64,000 bases of DNA from Anaerolineae bacterium. Lineage in GTDB: Bacteria; Chloroflexota; Anaerolineae; Aggregatilineales; Phototrophicaceae. Location of the stretch: contig JAJEBK010000014.1 in NCBI GenBank assembly GCA_022823945.1, positions 1-64,000 on the forward strand, written 5' to 3'. The notes below the pieces were generated by a model. That model ran no database searches. It was not told the origin of the DNA and saw nothing but the letters and a program-made list of their open reading frames with translations. The position numbers and the translations under genes are program-made. Below, piece by piece: positions 7,407-16,411 of the stretch; position 1 is the first letter of the stretch; each line of letters starts with the position of its first letter.

Positions 7407-9617
7407 TTATTCGCAAGCGCCTTCAGTCTGCACCAGGTCGAGGCTGATCCAGCCGCTTTGGCCGAGATAGTCGACCAGGAACCAATTGGCAGTGCGCGCC
7501 TCCGCCGACATCGCGATATTGTAGGGCACAAGCGCCAGAACATTGCTGCCGGCTGGCGCGTCCCGCAACTGGGCGACATTGCTGGTGGTGACTTGGCATT
7601 CTGTCAGCGGGATAGACTCGGCATCGGTCAGCGCCGCCACATGCACAACCTTGCCCGCGCCCGGCACTTGCGCGCAGTGCATGCCATCTTTTGCATAGGT
7701 CGAGAGCCTCGTCACCAGCGCTGGCGAGCTGCCGGTGTCTTCATAGACCACCGTGCCGGCACCACTGAAGCAGAACTCGACCCCCGCCGCAACTTCGCCC
7801 CAGATATTCAACGCCTGCTCCACGCCAGCATTCATCAGCGGGTGCTTGTCGATATCGGCGATGACCACCGGCTGACAGCGCACGCCCTTGCTGACGGTCA
7901 GCACCAGATAGCTGGCTGGCACATCGGGGCAAATGTACGGATCTTCAGGCTGTTGCGGTTGACAATCGGGCAAATCAATCACCTGGCCGATGCTCAAAAT
8001 ATCGTCGGAGAGTTGATTGAGCTCGCGCAGCGCCTCGACCGTGGTGTTGTATTGCAGCGCGATGCGGGTGAGGTTTTCGCCAGCCGCTACAACATGCTCG
8101 CAGACGGGCGGCGGCGGCGGCGTAGCTGTCGCAGTTGGCTGATCGGGTGGCGGTTGGCTGATCGCTGTGGGCGTCGGCGAGGCTGGTGGTAACGTAGGCG
8201 AGGCCGGTGGATCGGGCGAATCGTCATCGTCTGTCTCAGGGTCGGGCGGATTGAGTGGCGGGCTGGGACCATCAACCGGGAATTCCCAGGCGCCAATGTC
8301 GCAAGCGGAGCCTTGGGGACGCCGCGTATCGACCACATCATCTTCCGGGTCGTCCAACTGGCTGCAAAGGTCATTATCGGCGGCATCAATCGCCGGGTTG
8401 CCTTCCAGCAACTCGTGATAAATGACACCCTCAATTTCTTGCAGCGAGCTCAGTTTCAGCGCCGCAAACTCCTCATCAATGGTCTGGACAACCAGCTCGG
8501 TGTCTTCTGCAACCACATACACCACAAACGGTTCCACATTTTCGGCGCTTGCTTGCGCTTGAGCTTGTGAATCTGCATCTGCTCGATCGGGACAGGAGTC
8601 GTCCTGAATATAATTGGCTGAGTTGTCCAGGATGCTGTAGGGGCTAATGCCAGGATCGCAATGCAGAATGCCGCCAGCCAGAATGCCGGATATCCAGGTG
8701 TTGCCGATGCGCAATGTGGCATTGATACCGGTCATGGCGATCGAGCCGCCGCGCTCCGTTGCCGTGTTGCTCGTGAATGTATTGTGCACCAGCACCACCG
8801 AACCCGTTGAGACCAAATCTGCCCCGGCGTTGATGGCGCCGCCCTCGCGCGCGCTGTTGCTGTTGAGCGTCGTATTGTGCATCACGAGATCGCCATTCCA
8901 GATCTCAATCACGCCGCCTTCATCCGCGCTGTTGCTCTGGAAGCCGCTCTTCTTGATTTCCACTGTGCCCCCAGCCGCATGGATCGCGCCGCCATCCTGA
9001 GACGCCTCGTTGCCAGTGAATACGCTCTGAGAAATCGCCAGCTTGTGCGTGTTGCCTGTTGTGCCGGCAATGTATATGCCAGCGCCGCCACCGCGACCGG
9101 CCGTGTTATTCTTCACGACGGTGCTGGTGAGCGTGACTCTGGCATCGTTAGCATAGATGCCGCCGCCCGAATCCAGCGCCTGGTTTTCTTCTATGCTGCT
9201 GTCCGTGATTGTGAGGCTGCCGACATCAATGTGAATCGCCCCGCCGCGCGTGCCAGTCAAGCCATTGGTGATTGTCAGGTTGCGAATGGTGACATTGGCA
9301 TCTTCAATACGAAAGATGGCGCTCTTTTTGTCAGCCGAAATCGTGTTGCCGGCGCCATCAATGGTCAGATCGGCGGTGATGATGGGCAGCGCCTCGCCAG
9401 TCAAGGTGATATCGCTGGTCAGCGTGATTGTATCGGTGCCGCTGCCGGCTGCGCATTTGCCTTGCGCAATGTCAAGGTTGGCAGACCCGATGGCGGCAAC
9501 AATTGTGCAGTCTTCGTCCACAGATATGTCAGCCGCAAGCACGGGCGCGCCAGACAAGCCCACAGCCAGGAGCAGCAAAGGCAAGAAACGAGCAGAAAAA
9601 GCGCGTACATGACACAT
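7407..9617 (-). CDS. Secreted beta-helix protein with LysM and SH3b domains (copy B)
   Basis: This 736-residue paralogue of copy A has the same order: signal peptide (MCHVRAFSARFLPLLLLAVG...VLA), beta-helix ladder, anchor-Q-like block, Pro/Thr-rich linker, LysM, Cys-containing domain and SH3b. The beta-helix segment around GGVIEIWNGDLVMHN is identical for about 90 residues to copy A. The linker and a stalk before the anchor block (extra FVVYVVAEDTELVV) differ in length and sequence. The ATG at 9617 aligns with copy A and has AAGGA about 10 bases upstream; the track start at 9776 is upstream read-through. It is likely secreted and wall-attached. Confidence 0.8.
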   Translation of the reverse strand: MCHVRAFSARFLPLLLLAVGLSGAPVLAADISVDEDCTIVAAIGSANLDIAQGKCAAGSGTDTITLTSDITLTGEALPIITADLTIDGAGNTISADKKSAIFRIEDANVTIRNLTITNGLTGTRGGAIHIDVGSLTITDSSIEENQALDSGGGIYANDARVTLTSTVVKNNTAGRGGGAGIYIAGTTGNTHKLAISQSVFTGNEASQDGGAIHAAGGTVEIKKSGFQSNSADEGGVIEIWNGDLVMHNTTLNSNSAREGGAINAGADLVSTGSVVLVHNTFTSNTATERGGSIAMTGINATLRIGNTWISGILAGGILHCDPGISPYSILDNSANYIQDDSCPDRADADSQAQAQASAENVEPFVVYVVAEDTELVVQTIDEEFAALKLSSLQEIEGVIYHELLEGNPAIDAADNDLCSQLDDPEDDVVDTRRPQGSACDIGAWEFPVDGPSPPLNPPDPETDDDDSPDPPASPTLPPASPTPTAISQPPPDQPTATATPPPPPVCEHVVAAGENLTRIALQYNTTVEALRELNQLSDDILSIGQVIDLPDCQPQQPEDPYICPDVPASYLVLTVSKGVRCQPVVIADIDKHPLMNAGVEQALNIWGEVAAGVEFCFSGAGTVVYEDTGSSPALVTRLSTYAKDGMHCAQVPGAGKVVHVAALTDAESIPLTECQVTTSNVAQLRDAPAGSNVLALVPYNIAMSAEARTANWFLVDYLGQSGWISLDLVQTEGACE

Positions 9618-9672
9618 AGAGTAGCCGTCCTTATCTACAACGGTCGCCAGCGGCACAGGTTGACTCCCGCGC

Positions 9673-9700
9673 ATTTTATTGCAGAGTGAAAAAGCGGCAA
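9673..9700 (-). promoter_or_regulatory. Sigma-70-type promoter of beta-helix copy B
   Basis: TTGCCG and TAAAAT with a 16-base spacer on the minus strand. Position and sequence are conserved with the promoter of copy A, so the duplication included about 100 bp of upstream DNA. Confidence 0.6.
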
Positions 9701-9750
9701 GCCGATTCACAATGGAATCTGCGATTGCCCTGCCCGACGAGGCAGCCCGC

Positions 9751-9779
9751 TTGAATTCGCGCGCCTGCGCTCGCATAAT
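9751..9779 (+). promoter_or_regulatory. Promoter of the Ig-like lipoprotein gene
   Basis: TTGAAT and CATAAT separated by 17 bases. The predicted transcription start would be about 38 bases before the ATG at 9824. It lies just upstream of, and divergent to, the copy B promoter. Confidence 0.5.
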
Positions 9780-9823
9780 CTGAATTGGTGACCGATCTTC
9801 ACAAACCCGGCATTCACTGTTCT

Positions 9824-10237
9824 ATGACTGCTTGCGCGCTGCCAACCCGACTGCTGCTCTTGTGCTCGCTGTGGCTGGGCGCATGCAATCTCGCCACGCC
9901 CACGCCCACACCCCTGCCCAGCCCGACCCCGGCGCTGCCCCAGGCGCAGATTCTCTTCCCCGCGCACAATCAGCAAGTGATAGAAGGGCTTGTATTTGAT
10001 ATTGATATCCTGGCGCGAGACCCTGTGCAGGGCATCGCTCGCATCGAGCTGCATGTGGATGGCGAGCTGGCGCAGACCATTGAAAGCGAGGCGGGCGCGC
10101 TCAACGAATTCCGCGTAACCATGAACTGGTTTGCCAAAGGCATCGGCTGGCACAAGTTTGCGGCGGTGGCCTACCGTCCCGATGGCGAGAAGAGCAACCC
10201 GGCCATCATCGCTCTGGAAGTGGTGCACGCGCCATGA
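9824..10237 (+). CDS. Lipoprotein with bacterial Ig-like domain
   Basis: This 137-residue protein has a lipoprotein signal (LLLLCSLWLGAC, lipobox LGAC) and a short Pro/Thr linker. It then has one Ig-like/cadherin-type beta domain (ILFPAHNQQVIEGLVFDIDI ... ARIELHVDG) seen in many surface proteins. The start is set at the ATG directly before the signal peptide rather than the track start at 9785. It lies 77 bases upstream of the ABC ATPase gene, but it is not a Bmp-type binding protein. A surface-binding role is inferred; the ligand is unknown. Confidence 0.65.
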   Translation: MTACALPTRLLLLCSLWLGACNLATPTPTPLPSPTPALPQAQILFPAHNQQVIEGLVFDIDILARDPVQGIARIELHVDGELAQTIESEAGALNEFRVTMNWFAKGIGWHKFAAVAYRPDGEKSNPAIIALEVVHAP

Positions 10238-10314
10238 GGCAGCTCGCGGCAATTGGACGACCTGCCCGGATACGATAAACTTGGCAATCAAGAAGAAGCT
10301 CGGGGATTGCCGGC

Positions 10315-11814
10315 ATGAATATCGAACTCCGCCATATTGACAAGCGCTTCGGCGCTGTGCATGCCAACAACGACATCAATCTGCGCTTCGTGCAGGGGCG
10401 CATCGTCGGCATTCTCGGTGAAAATGGCGCGGGAAAGTCCACCCTGATGAAGATCCTCAGCGGCTTCCAGCCAGCCGACTCGGGCGCGATATTGATCGAC
10501 GGGCGCGCAATCGACTACACCGGTCCCATCGCCGCCATCGCCAACGGCATCGGCATGCTGCAGCAAGACCCGCTGGATGTCGGCGCGTTCACTGTGCTGG
10601 AGAATTTCATCTATGGCAGTGGCGTTGGCCTCAACCTGCAGCGCGCGCAAGCCGAGGCGCGGCTGGGCGAGTTGAGTGGGCGCTTCGGCTTTGCGCTCGA
10701 CCCGCACCAGCCTATCGACAACCTGCTCATCGCCCAGCGTCAGCAACTGGAGATCGTGCGTCTGCTGGCTTTGGGCGTGCGCACGCTGATTCTGGACGAA
10801 CCGACCACCGGCATTTCCGCCGAACAAAAAGAAGTGCTTTTCAACGCCTTGCGTCAGCTATCGCATGAAGACGGCATGATCGTGCTGTTGGTATCGCACA
10901 AGCTGGAAGATGTCATCGATTTATGCGACGAGGTGGTGGTGTTGCGGGCGGGCTGTATGGTCGGCAGGCTGGATATGCCAGCCAGCCAAGACCTGAACAG
11001 CGCTATCATCGCCAAAACAAAGCGGCAACTGGTGACCATGATGTTTGGCGAAGCGCTGGATGCGCAGAGTCGCCCGCATTATGAATTGGACGCGCCGGTG
11101 TTGGTGACGCGCGAGCTGGTGGCGCAGGACCTGCGGCTGGATATGCAGCCAATATCACTGACCGCGCGCGCTGGCGAAGTGATCGGGCTGGCTGGGCTGG
11201 GCGGCAGCGGACAAGAGTTGTTCATGCGCGCCTGCGCTCGTCTGGAGCGAGTCGCCGGCGGTTCGCTGGAATTCGCCGGGCGCGATATCCTGGGCGCGAG
11301 TTATCGACAACTGTTTCGGCGCGGGCTGGTGTTTGGCGCGGCCGGGCGGCTGGAAGAAGGGTTGATCGCCGGCTTGACGTTGACCGAGCACACAGCGCTG
11401 GTAGCCGACGATAATCTGCAAATCGACTGGAAAGCCATGCGCAAGCAGACCGCCGCGCGCATCGAGCAGTATCGCGTCAAGGGCAGCGCCGACGATAACA
11501 TCGAACAGCTTTCTGGCGGCAATCAGCAGCGGGTTCTGGTCGGACTGCTGCCAGACGCCCCCAAATTGCTGATCATCGAGCAGCCGACGCGCGGGCTGGA
11601 TGTCGATTCGGCGCGCTGGATCTGGACGCAGCTGCTGGAGCGCGGGCGGCGCGGCGCGGCCATCCTGTTTAGTTCCGACGAGCTGGAAGAACTGGTCACC
11701 TACAGCGACCGCATCATTGTGTTCTTCGCCGGGCGCGTGCACGAAGTCGCCGATGTATCCGCGACCAGCATTGACGAACTGGGCTATCTCATCGGCGGCG
11801 AATTCCCCGCATAG
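10315..11814 (+). CDS. Nucleoside/sugar-type ABC importer ATPase (two-domain, RbsA/YufO-like)
   Basis: This 499-residue protein fuses two ABC ATPase domains. Domain 1 has Walker A GENGAGKST, Walker B LILDEPTTG and an unusual signature region IAQRQQLEIV. Domain 2 has a degenerate Walker A (GLGGSGQE), signature LSGGNQQR and LIIEQPTRGLD. One active and one degenerate site is normal for the RbsA/MglA/YufO group. The matching permeases are at 15224 and 16408, so this is the energiser of a nucleoside (Bmp-type) importer whose genes are now split by about 3.4 kb. No binding-protein gene is adjacent. Confidence 0.85.
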   Translation: MNIELRHIDKRFGAVHANNDINLRFVQGRIVGILGENGAGKSTLMKILSGFQPADSGAILIDGRAIDYTGPIAAIANGIGMLQQDPLDVGAFTVLENFIYGSGVGLNLQRAQAEARLGELSGRFGFALDPHQPIDNLLIAQRQQLEIVRLLALGVRTLILDEPTTGISAEQKEVLFNALRQLSHEDGMIVLLVSHKLEDVIDLCDEVVVLRAGCMVGRLDMPASQDLNSAIIAKTKRQLVTMMFGEALDAQSRPHYELDAPVLVTRELVAQDLRLDMQPISLTARAGEVIGLAGLGGSGQELFMRACARLERVAGGSLEFAGRDILGASYRQLFRRGLVFGAAGRLEEGLIAGLTLTEHTALVADDNLQIDWKAMRKQTAARIEQYRVKGSADDNIEQLSGGNQQRVLVGLLPDAPKLLIIEQPTRGLDVDSARWIWTQLLERGRRGAAILFSSDELEELVTYSDRIIVFFAGRVHEVADVSATSIDELGYLIGGEFPA

Positions 11815-11834
11815 GTCCCCTGGCGCGGCTTGTT

Positions 11835-11946
11835 GCCCCCATCCCCCACAGCCCCTTGCCCCCAGAACGAGGGAAGGGGAGTTTTCCCTCATATTCGCAG
11901 GTACTGAAGCCCTCCCTCATTTTGGGGGAGGGGTTTGGGGTGGGGG
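11835..11946. repeat. GC-tract palindromic repeat (family 1), pair
   Basis: GCCCCCATCCCCCACAGCCC with GAGGGAAGGGGAG is followed by CCCTCCCTCATTTTGGGGGA continuing GGGGTTTGGGGTGGGGG. Two complementary C-tract/G-tract hairpins are separated by about 30 bases. The same element recurs at least a dozen times in the window. Confidence 0.75.
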
Positions 11947-12094
11947 CTCTCATATCCACACAACTTGACACACAACCAAGCAAGCCGCTTCTGGCGACAA
12001 GCGTCCCATTTTGTACTATCATATCTGCGCGTGGCGTTGCCAGCACAATCAGACGCCGCGCGCATAGCTGTGCCACTTGCCAGGAGAGCAGCCG

Positions 12095-13183
12095 ATGCCC
12101 CTCAGCGACAAACACACCGAAACCAAGACCTACGATGACATCCTCAATGCCGGGCCGCCGTTGAATCAACTCGCCAAAGAATTCGTCACGCCCAACAAGC
12201 TCTTCTTCGTTCGCAACCATACCTGGATCCCGCACTTCCAGCTGGAAAGCTATCGGCTGCGCGTACACGGCCTGGTCACCCGCGAGCTGTCGCTGAGCCT
12301 GGACGAGATCAAGCGCGACTTTGAGCGGCATGCGCTGACGGCGACCCTGCAATGCGCGGGCAATCGGCGCGAGGAAATGGTCAGTTACAAGCCCATCGAC
12401 GATCAGCTGGCTTGGGGCATCGAAGCCATCGGCACGGCGGAATGGGCGGGGGCGCGGCTGGGCGATGTGCTTTGCGCCGCTGGCATCAGCAGCGAAGAAG
12501 CCGCTCATGTCGCTTTCCTGGGCTTGGACGAGATCCTGCACGATCATGCAAACGAGGCGTATGGCGGGTCGATCGCTTTGGACAAAGCGCTGGCTTGCGA
12601 GGTGCTGCTGGCTTATGAGATGAATGGCGAAGACCTGCCGCTGGCGCATGGCTGCCCCTTGCGCGTGGTGGTGCCGGGCTACATCGGCGCGCGCAGCGTC
12701 AAATGGCTGAGCGAAATCTGCGTGCAAGCCGAGCAAAGCGACAACCACTTCCAGCAGGTCGGCTACAAGCTGTTTCCGCCGCACATCACACTGGACAATG
12801 TCGACTATGCCGATGGCATGCCGCTCACGAAGCTGCCGGTCAATTCGGTCATCGTGCGTCCGCAGGCTGGCAGCCAGTTACAGGCGGGCAAAGTCGTCGT
12901 GGAAGGCTATGCCATGAGCGATGGCGAGCACGAAATCACCTGGGTGAGCGTGTCGGCGGATGGCGGCGAAACCTGGCAGCGGGCGGACTTCACCCACGAG
13001 CCGCGGCTGTGGAGCTGGCAGTTGTGGCGGGCGGAGTTCGAGCTGCCGCCGGGCGAACACGAGATGGTCGTTCGGGCTTGGGATAGCGCCGCCAACAGCC
13101 AGCCGGAGACGATCGCCAGCGTGTGGAACTTCAAGGGTTATGTCAACAACGCCTGGCATCGGCTGCGGGTCGTGGTGGCGTAG
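12095..13183 (+). CDS. Sulfite-oxidase-family molybdopterin oxidoreductase
   Basis: This 362-residue protein shows the SUOX fold. The molybdopterin-binding domain has FFVRNH near residue 37 and ATLQCAGNRR with the Mo-ligand cysteine at 87. A C-terminal Mo-co dimerisation domain (ITWVSVSADGGETW ... VVRAWDSAANSQPE) follows. There is no signal peptide, Tat motif or haem domain, so a cytosolic enzyme with an unknown electron partner is implied. The ATG at 12095 is preceded by AGGAGAG at about 6 bases, so the track start at 12077 is rejected. It interrupts the nucleoside importer cluster. Confidence 0.85.
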   Translation: MPLSDKHTETKTYDDILNAGPPLNQLAKEFVTPNKLFFVRNHTWIPHFQLESYRLRVHGLVTRELSLSLDEIKRDFERHALTATLQCAGNRREEMVSYKPIDDQLAWGIEAIGTAEWAGARLGDVLCAAGISSEEAAHVAFLGLDEILHDHANEAYGGSIALDKALACEVLLAYEMNGEDLPLAHGCPLRVVVPGYIGARSVKWLSEICVQAEQSDNHFQQVGYKLFPPHITLDNVDYADGMPLTKLPVNSVIVRPQAGSQLQAGKVVVEGYAMSDGEHEITWVSVSADGGETWQRADFTHEPRLWSWQLWRAEFELPPGEHEMVVRAWDSAANSQPETIASVWNFKGYVNNAWHRLRVVVA

Positions 13184-13251
13184 GCGGACTTGGCACCATA
13201 AGTGGCGCCGCTATCATCATTGCCGCAGGTCAAGTTAATAAAGGCACAAAC

Positions 13252-14235
13252 GTGGCCACAGCCGACGACTTCTACCAGCGCGTACTCGAGAAAAACACAT
13301 TCTATTATTTTGACGAGTCTGTCGAAGAGAAATACGACGCTGGGCACATTTCCGCCTTAACGACCATCTTGCTGAATTTAAGAGAGTCTGTAACACGCGG
13401 CGGAGTTCAGCGTTCGTATTTCGACGAAGTCCTAACCAAAGAAAATGGCTTGACGGCGATTCTCGCGCTGAATGGATTGTCGCTGGAGAATCTCAAGCGG
13501 CTGACGACGGTTGCGCGAGCAGCAAACGACCCTAGTCTGAATGAATTGCTTTGCCGTAGCGACTGGAATGTGCACGACACTGGCAATCCTCGCGACATAT
13601 CCGAGTGGGGCAGCGAACGGATTGCAAAGCTGGCGCGGACAGACCGAGCTTTTAGGGCAGGATTGGTCAATCTGTTCTTTGAAGGCGCGTCAAATCCGTA
13701 TCTTCGCAGGCATTTTCCGCCATTCCATTTGAGGAAATTGAGCATTCAGAAGCTCAGCTTTAGCAGCGACGGGATCCTCGACACGCTGGTCAGATACAAG
13801 GAAGGCGGCTCTCATTCTGGACAGAAAGATACAAATGCTGACAATCAGATTTCAGCGATTCTGGATACTCTTGGTATTTCGTATGTCAGCGGCGTCGTGC
13901 TTGATCGCTTGAGCAGCACCAGCGACGACACCGACCGCACGATGGATTTCATAGTGCCCGACCAGGCAGATCCTCGAATAATCATTGAGAGCTCCTTTCA
14001 GGCCACGACCAGCTCAAACATGGGCGACAAAGCGAAGACCACAATCAGAAACGGCGAACGAATCCGCGTTCATTATCCCAGCGCACTCTTCATCGGATTT
14101 GTCGACGGGATTGGCTGGTATGTACGAAAGCGCGATCTGCGGCGTATCACTTCAGCGTTTCACGATGTCTTCACATTTCATCAAGACGAAATGGAGCGCT
14201 TTCGCAAGCTGTTGCGGGAGACTTTCGCGCTATGA
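13252..14235 (+). CDS. Probable type II restriction endonuclease (partner of the next methyltransferase)
   Basis: The start chosen is GTG 13252 with AAAGG seven bases upstream, giving 327 residues. The longer track start at 13123 overlaps the upstream gene. The C-terminal third has DRTMDFIVPD followed by IIIESSFQATTSSNMGDKAK, a plausible PD-(D/E)xK-like core. I do not recognise a named family. The assignment rests mainly on context: its stop overlaps the methyltransferase start as ATGA, typical of R-M pairs. Composition is more AT-rich than its neighbours, suggesting transfer. Confidence 0.65.
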   Translation: MATADDFYQRVLEKNTFYYFDESVEEKYDAGHISALTTILLNLRESVTRGGVQRSYFDEVLTKENGLTAILALNGLSLENLKRLTTVARAANDPSLNELLCRSDWNVHDTGNPRDISEWGSERIAKLARTDRAFRAGLVNLFFEGASNPYLRRHFPPFHLRKLSIQKLSFSSDGILDTLVRYKEGGSHSGQKDTNADNQISAILDTLGISYVSGVVLDRLSSTSDDTDRTMDFIVPDQADPRIIIESSFQATTSSNMGDKAKTTIRNGERIRVHYPSALFIGFVDGIGWYVRKRDLRRITSAFHDVFTFHQDEMERFRKLLRETFAL

Positions 14236-15227
14236 CTGCCAGCCTTAACACCATTGAACACGCCGACTGCCTGGAATACCTGCGCGCGTTGCCCGACGAA
14301 AGCGTCGATGTCACTTTTGCTGACCCGCCCTTTAATCTCAAAAAGAAGTACAACGCCTATTGGGACAACCTGGATGTAACTCAGTATGTAGAATGGTGCC
14401 ACGACTGGGTGCGCGAAATGGCGCGCGTGACCAAACCAAGCGGCAGCATCTTCGTCCACAATATCCCCAAATGGCTCAGCTATTATTGCCAGATTCTCAA
14501 CGAAATCGCCGACTTCCGACACTGGATTTCGTGGGAAGCGATTGGCACGCCGCTGGGCAAAACGCTGCTGCCAACGCACTACGGCATCCTCTTTTACGCG
14601 AAAGACTACAGCCAGCTCAAGTTCTACGATGTGCGCTATCCGCATCACCGCTGCCGCAAGTGCAACACGCTGCGCAAGGACTATGGCGGCAAGAAGAAGC
14701 GACTGCATCCTTTCGGCCCGCTGGTATCGGATGTATGGACGGACTTGCATCGCATCCGCCACAGCAAACGCCGCGACAGACACCCCTGCCAGTTGCCCAT
14801 CCCGCTCATGGAACGGATTATCCTGATGAGCACGGACGAAGGCGACACCGTGCTCGACCCCTTCATGGGCACAGGCACAACCGCCGTCGCCGCTAAACGG
14901 TTGGGAAGAAACTTCATGGGCTGCGACATCGACCCGAAGTATGTGCGCATCGCCACCGACCATGTGGATGTCATCCAGCCGGCTTCGAAAATTGGCGATG
15001 TCTGGGTCAGCCTGTATCTCGACCAAGTCGCCACCATGCGCGACGCGGACTGGGATGAACTTCAGAATCACTTTGATGTGCCGCAGCCGGCGCAGGCGAT
15101 TGACACGGAATCGATCAAGTTCCGAGATGGCAAACTCAAAGCCATCGAAAACGCGGTATATTTGCAGGAACGCAAGAAGCCGACCCTATTTGAGCTTGAG
15201 AACCTGAATACCGACCAACCCCAATGA
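14232..15227 (+). CDS. DNA methyltransferase, beta class (type II R-M)
   Basis: This 331-residue DNA amino-methyltransferase carries catalytic motif IV FADPPFN near residue 34 and the SAM-binding motif I DPFMGTGTTAVA near residue 215. That order (IV before I) defines the beta class, methylating adenine N6 or cytosine N4. The target-recognition region holds CRKC and the basic stretch DYGGKKKR. It protects DNA against the preceding nuclease. Both ends overlap neighbours by ATGA: the nuclease stop upstream and the permease start downstream. The recognition sequence is not deducible. Confidence 0.85.
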   Translation: MTASLNTIEHADCLEYLRALPDESVDVTFADPPFNLKKKYNAYWDNLDVTQYVEWCHDWVREMARVTKPSGSIFVHNIPKWLSYYCQILNEIADFRHWISWEAIGTPLGKTLLPTHYGILFYAKDYSQLKFYDVRYPHHRCRKCNTLRKDYGGKKKRLHPFGPLVSDVWTDLHRIRHSKRRDRHPCQLPIPLMERIILMSTDEGDTVLDPFMGTGTTAVAAKRLGRNFMGCDIDPKYVRIATDHVDVIQPASKIGDVWVSLYLDQVATMRDADWDELQNHFDVPQPAQAIDTESIKFRDGKLKAIENAVYLQERKKPTLFELENLNTDQPQ

Positions 15228-16411
15228 CCCTCCGACACCCTACCGTCACGCGCATCGCCTTCCTGCTGCTGCCCATCGGCATATCGCTGGCGGTGGCGGC
15301 GGCGCTGGTCATCGCGGTCGGGCGCGACCCCCTGGATGTCGTGGACGCGCTGTGGCAGGGCGCTTTCAAAGACAGTCGCAAACTGGGCGGCGTCTTCAAC
15401 TTCTGGATTCCGCTCAGCCTGGTCAGCATCGGGCTGGTGGTCACTTTCCGCGCTGGTTTGTGGAATATCGGCGTGGAGGGGCAGATGATGATGGGCGCGC
15501 TTTTTGCCAGTTGGGGCGCGCAGTTCATCTTGCTGGACGAAACCCTTGCTCCGCTGCTGCATATTTTGCTGCTGTGCCTGGCGGCGCTGGGCGGCATGTT
15601 TTGGGCTTGGGTCGTGGGCGCGCTGAAGATTCGCCTGGGCGTCAACGAGATCTTCGGCGGCGTGGCTTTGAACGCGCTGGTCAATGTCATTTCGATTTAC
15701 CTGATATCCGGTCCCTGGCAGCCGCGCATCGGTGGCTCGGCGCAAGGCACAGAGCCATTCCCCAAGCCGGCTCTGCTGCCAGAATTCGCGCCGACTTTTC
15801 CGGTCAATATCTTTATGATCGCGCTGGTGGCGGTGGCTTTCGTGATCGTCTATGCCTTGCTCAACCGCACGCGCTGGGGACTGAACCTGAAGGCGGTGGG
15901 CAAAAATATGCGCTCTGCGCAGTTGCTGGGCGTGGCGACAGAACGCACCTCCATGAGCGCCTTTTTGGTCTGCGGAGCGCTGGCGGGCGTGGCGGGCAGC
16001 TATCGCGTGCTCTTCACATTTGACAACCTGCGTCCGCTGGCTTCGGGCGGCATCGGCTTTTTGGGGCTGCTGGTGGTGCTGCTGCTGAGCATCCGCTTGC
16101 TGTGGGTGCCGCTTGTCGCCTTTGCCTTCGCTGCGATATTGACGGGCAGCACCCGTTTGCAGATCGCGCCATCGCTGAAGCTGGACTCGTCGCTGGCTGG
16201 CGTGATGCAGGGCATGCTGGTGCTGTTTGTGATTTTGTTTCAAGGCGTGCGCGAGGTTTTCTTCGACCCCACCCCCGACGAAGACCCCCCATCCCCCGAC
16301 CCCTTGCCCCCACAAAGGAGGGAAGGGGAACTTGACGCAAGCGAACTCGTCAAAGACGAAAAAAGCACCCTCCCTCGTTCTGGGGGAGGGGGTTTGGGGG
16401 TGGGGGCATGA
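15224..16411 (+). CDS. Nucleoside-type ABC importer permease (YufP/BmpC-like)
   Basis: This 395-residue integral membrane protein of the BPD_transp_2 type has about eight to ten hydrophobic segments and conserved blocks GLWNIGVEGQMMMGA, ALKIRLGVNEIFGGVALN and LKAVGKNMRSAQLLGV. These are typical of the YufP permease of nucleoside importers. The core ends near residue 345 (VREVFF). The remaining 50 residues (from DPTPDEDPPSPDP to SGGGGLGVGA) are translated family-1 repeat. The stop overlaps the next permease start as ATGA, so coupling survived the repeat insertion. Confidence 0.85.
   Translation: MTLRHPTVTRIAFLLLPIGISLAVAAALVIAVGRDPLDVVDALWQGAFKDSRKLGGVFNFWIPLSLVSIGLVVTFRAGLWNIGVEGQMMMGALFASWGAQFILLDETLAPLLHILLLCLAALGGMFWAWVVGALKIRLGVNEIFGGVALNALVNVISIYLISGPWQPRIGGSAQGTEPFPKPALLPEFAPTFPVNIFMIALVAVAFVIVYALLNRTRWGLNLKAVGKNMRSAQLLGVATERTSMSAFLVCGALAGVAGSYRVLFTFDNLRPLASGGIGFLGLLVVLLLSIRLLWVPLVAFAFAAILTGSTRLQIAPSLKLDSSLAGVMQGMLVLFVILFQGVREVFFDPTPDEDPPSPDPLPPQRREGELDASELVKDEKSTLPRSGGGGLGVGA
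16283..16407. repeat. Family-1 repeat pair inside the end of a permease gene
   Basis: CCCCCCATCCCCCGACCCCTTGC... AAAGGAGGGAAGGGG and CCCTCCCTCGTTCTGGGGGAGGGGGTTTGGGGGTGGGGG form the usual two-part element. It is translated as the last 45 or so residues of the YufP-like protein, and its G-rich end lies directly before the next ATG. Confidence 0.7.

Noticed and set aside
5083-9689. Plus-strand ORFs (240, 302, 270 residues) across the beta-helix genes
   Set aside because: They mirror each other only because the underlying genes are duplicated; the minus strand has signal peptides, LysM and SH3b domains.
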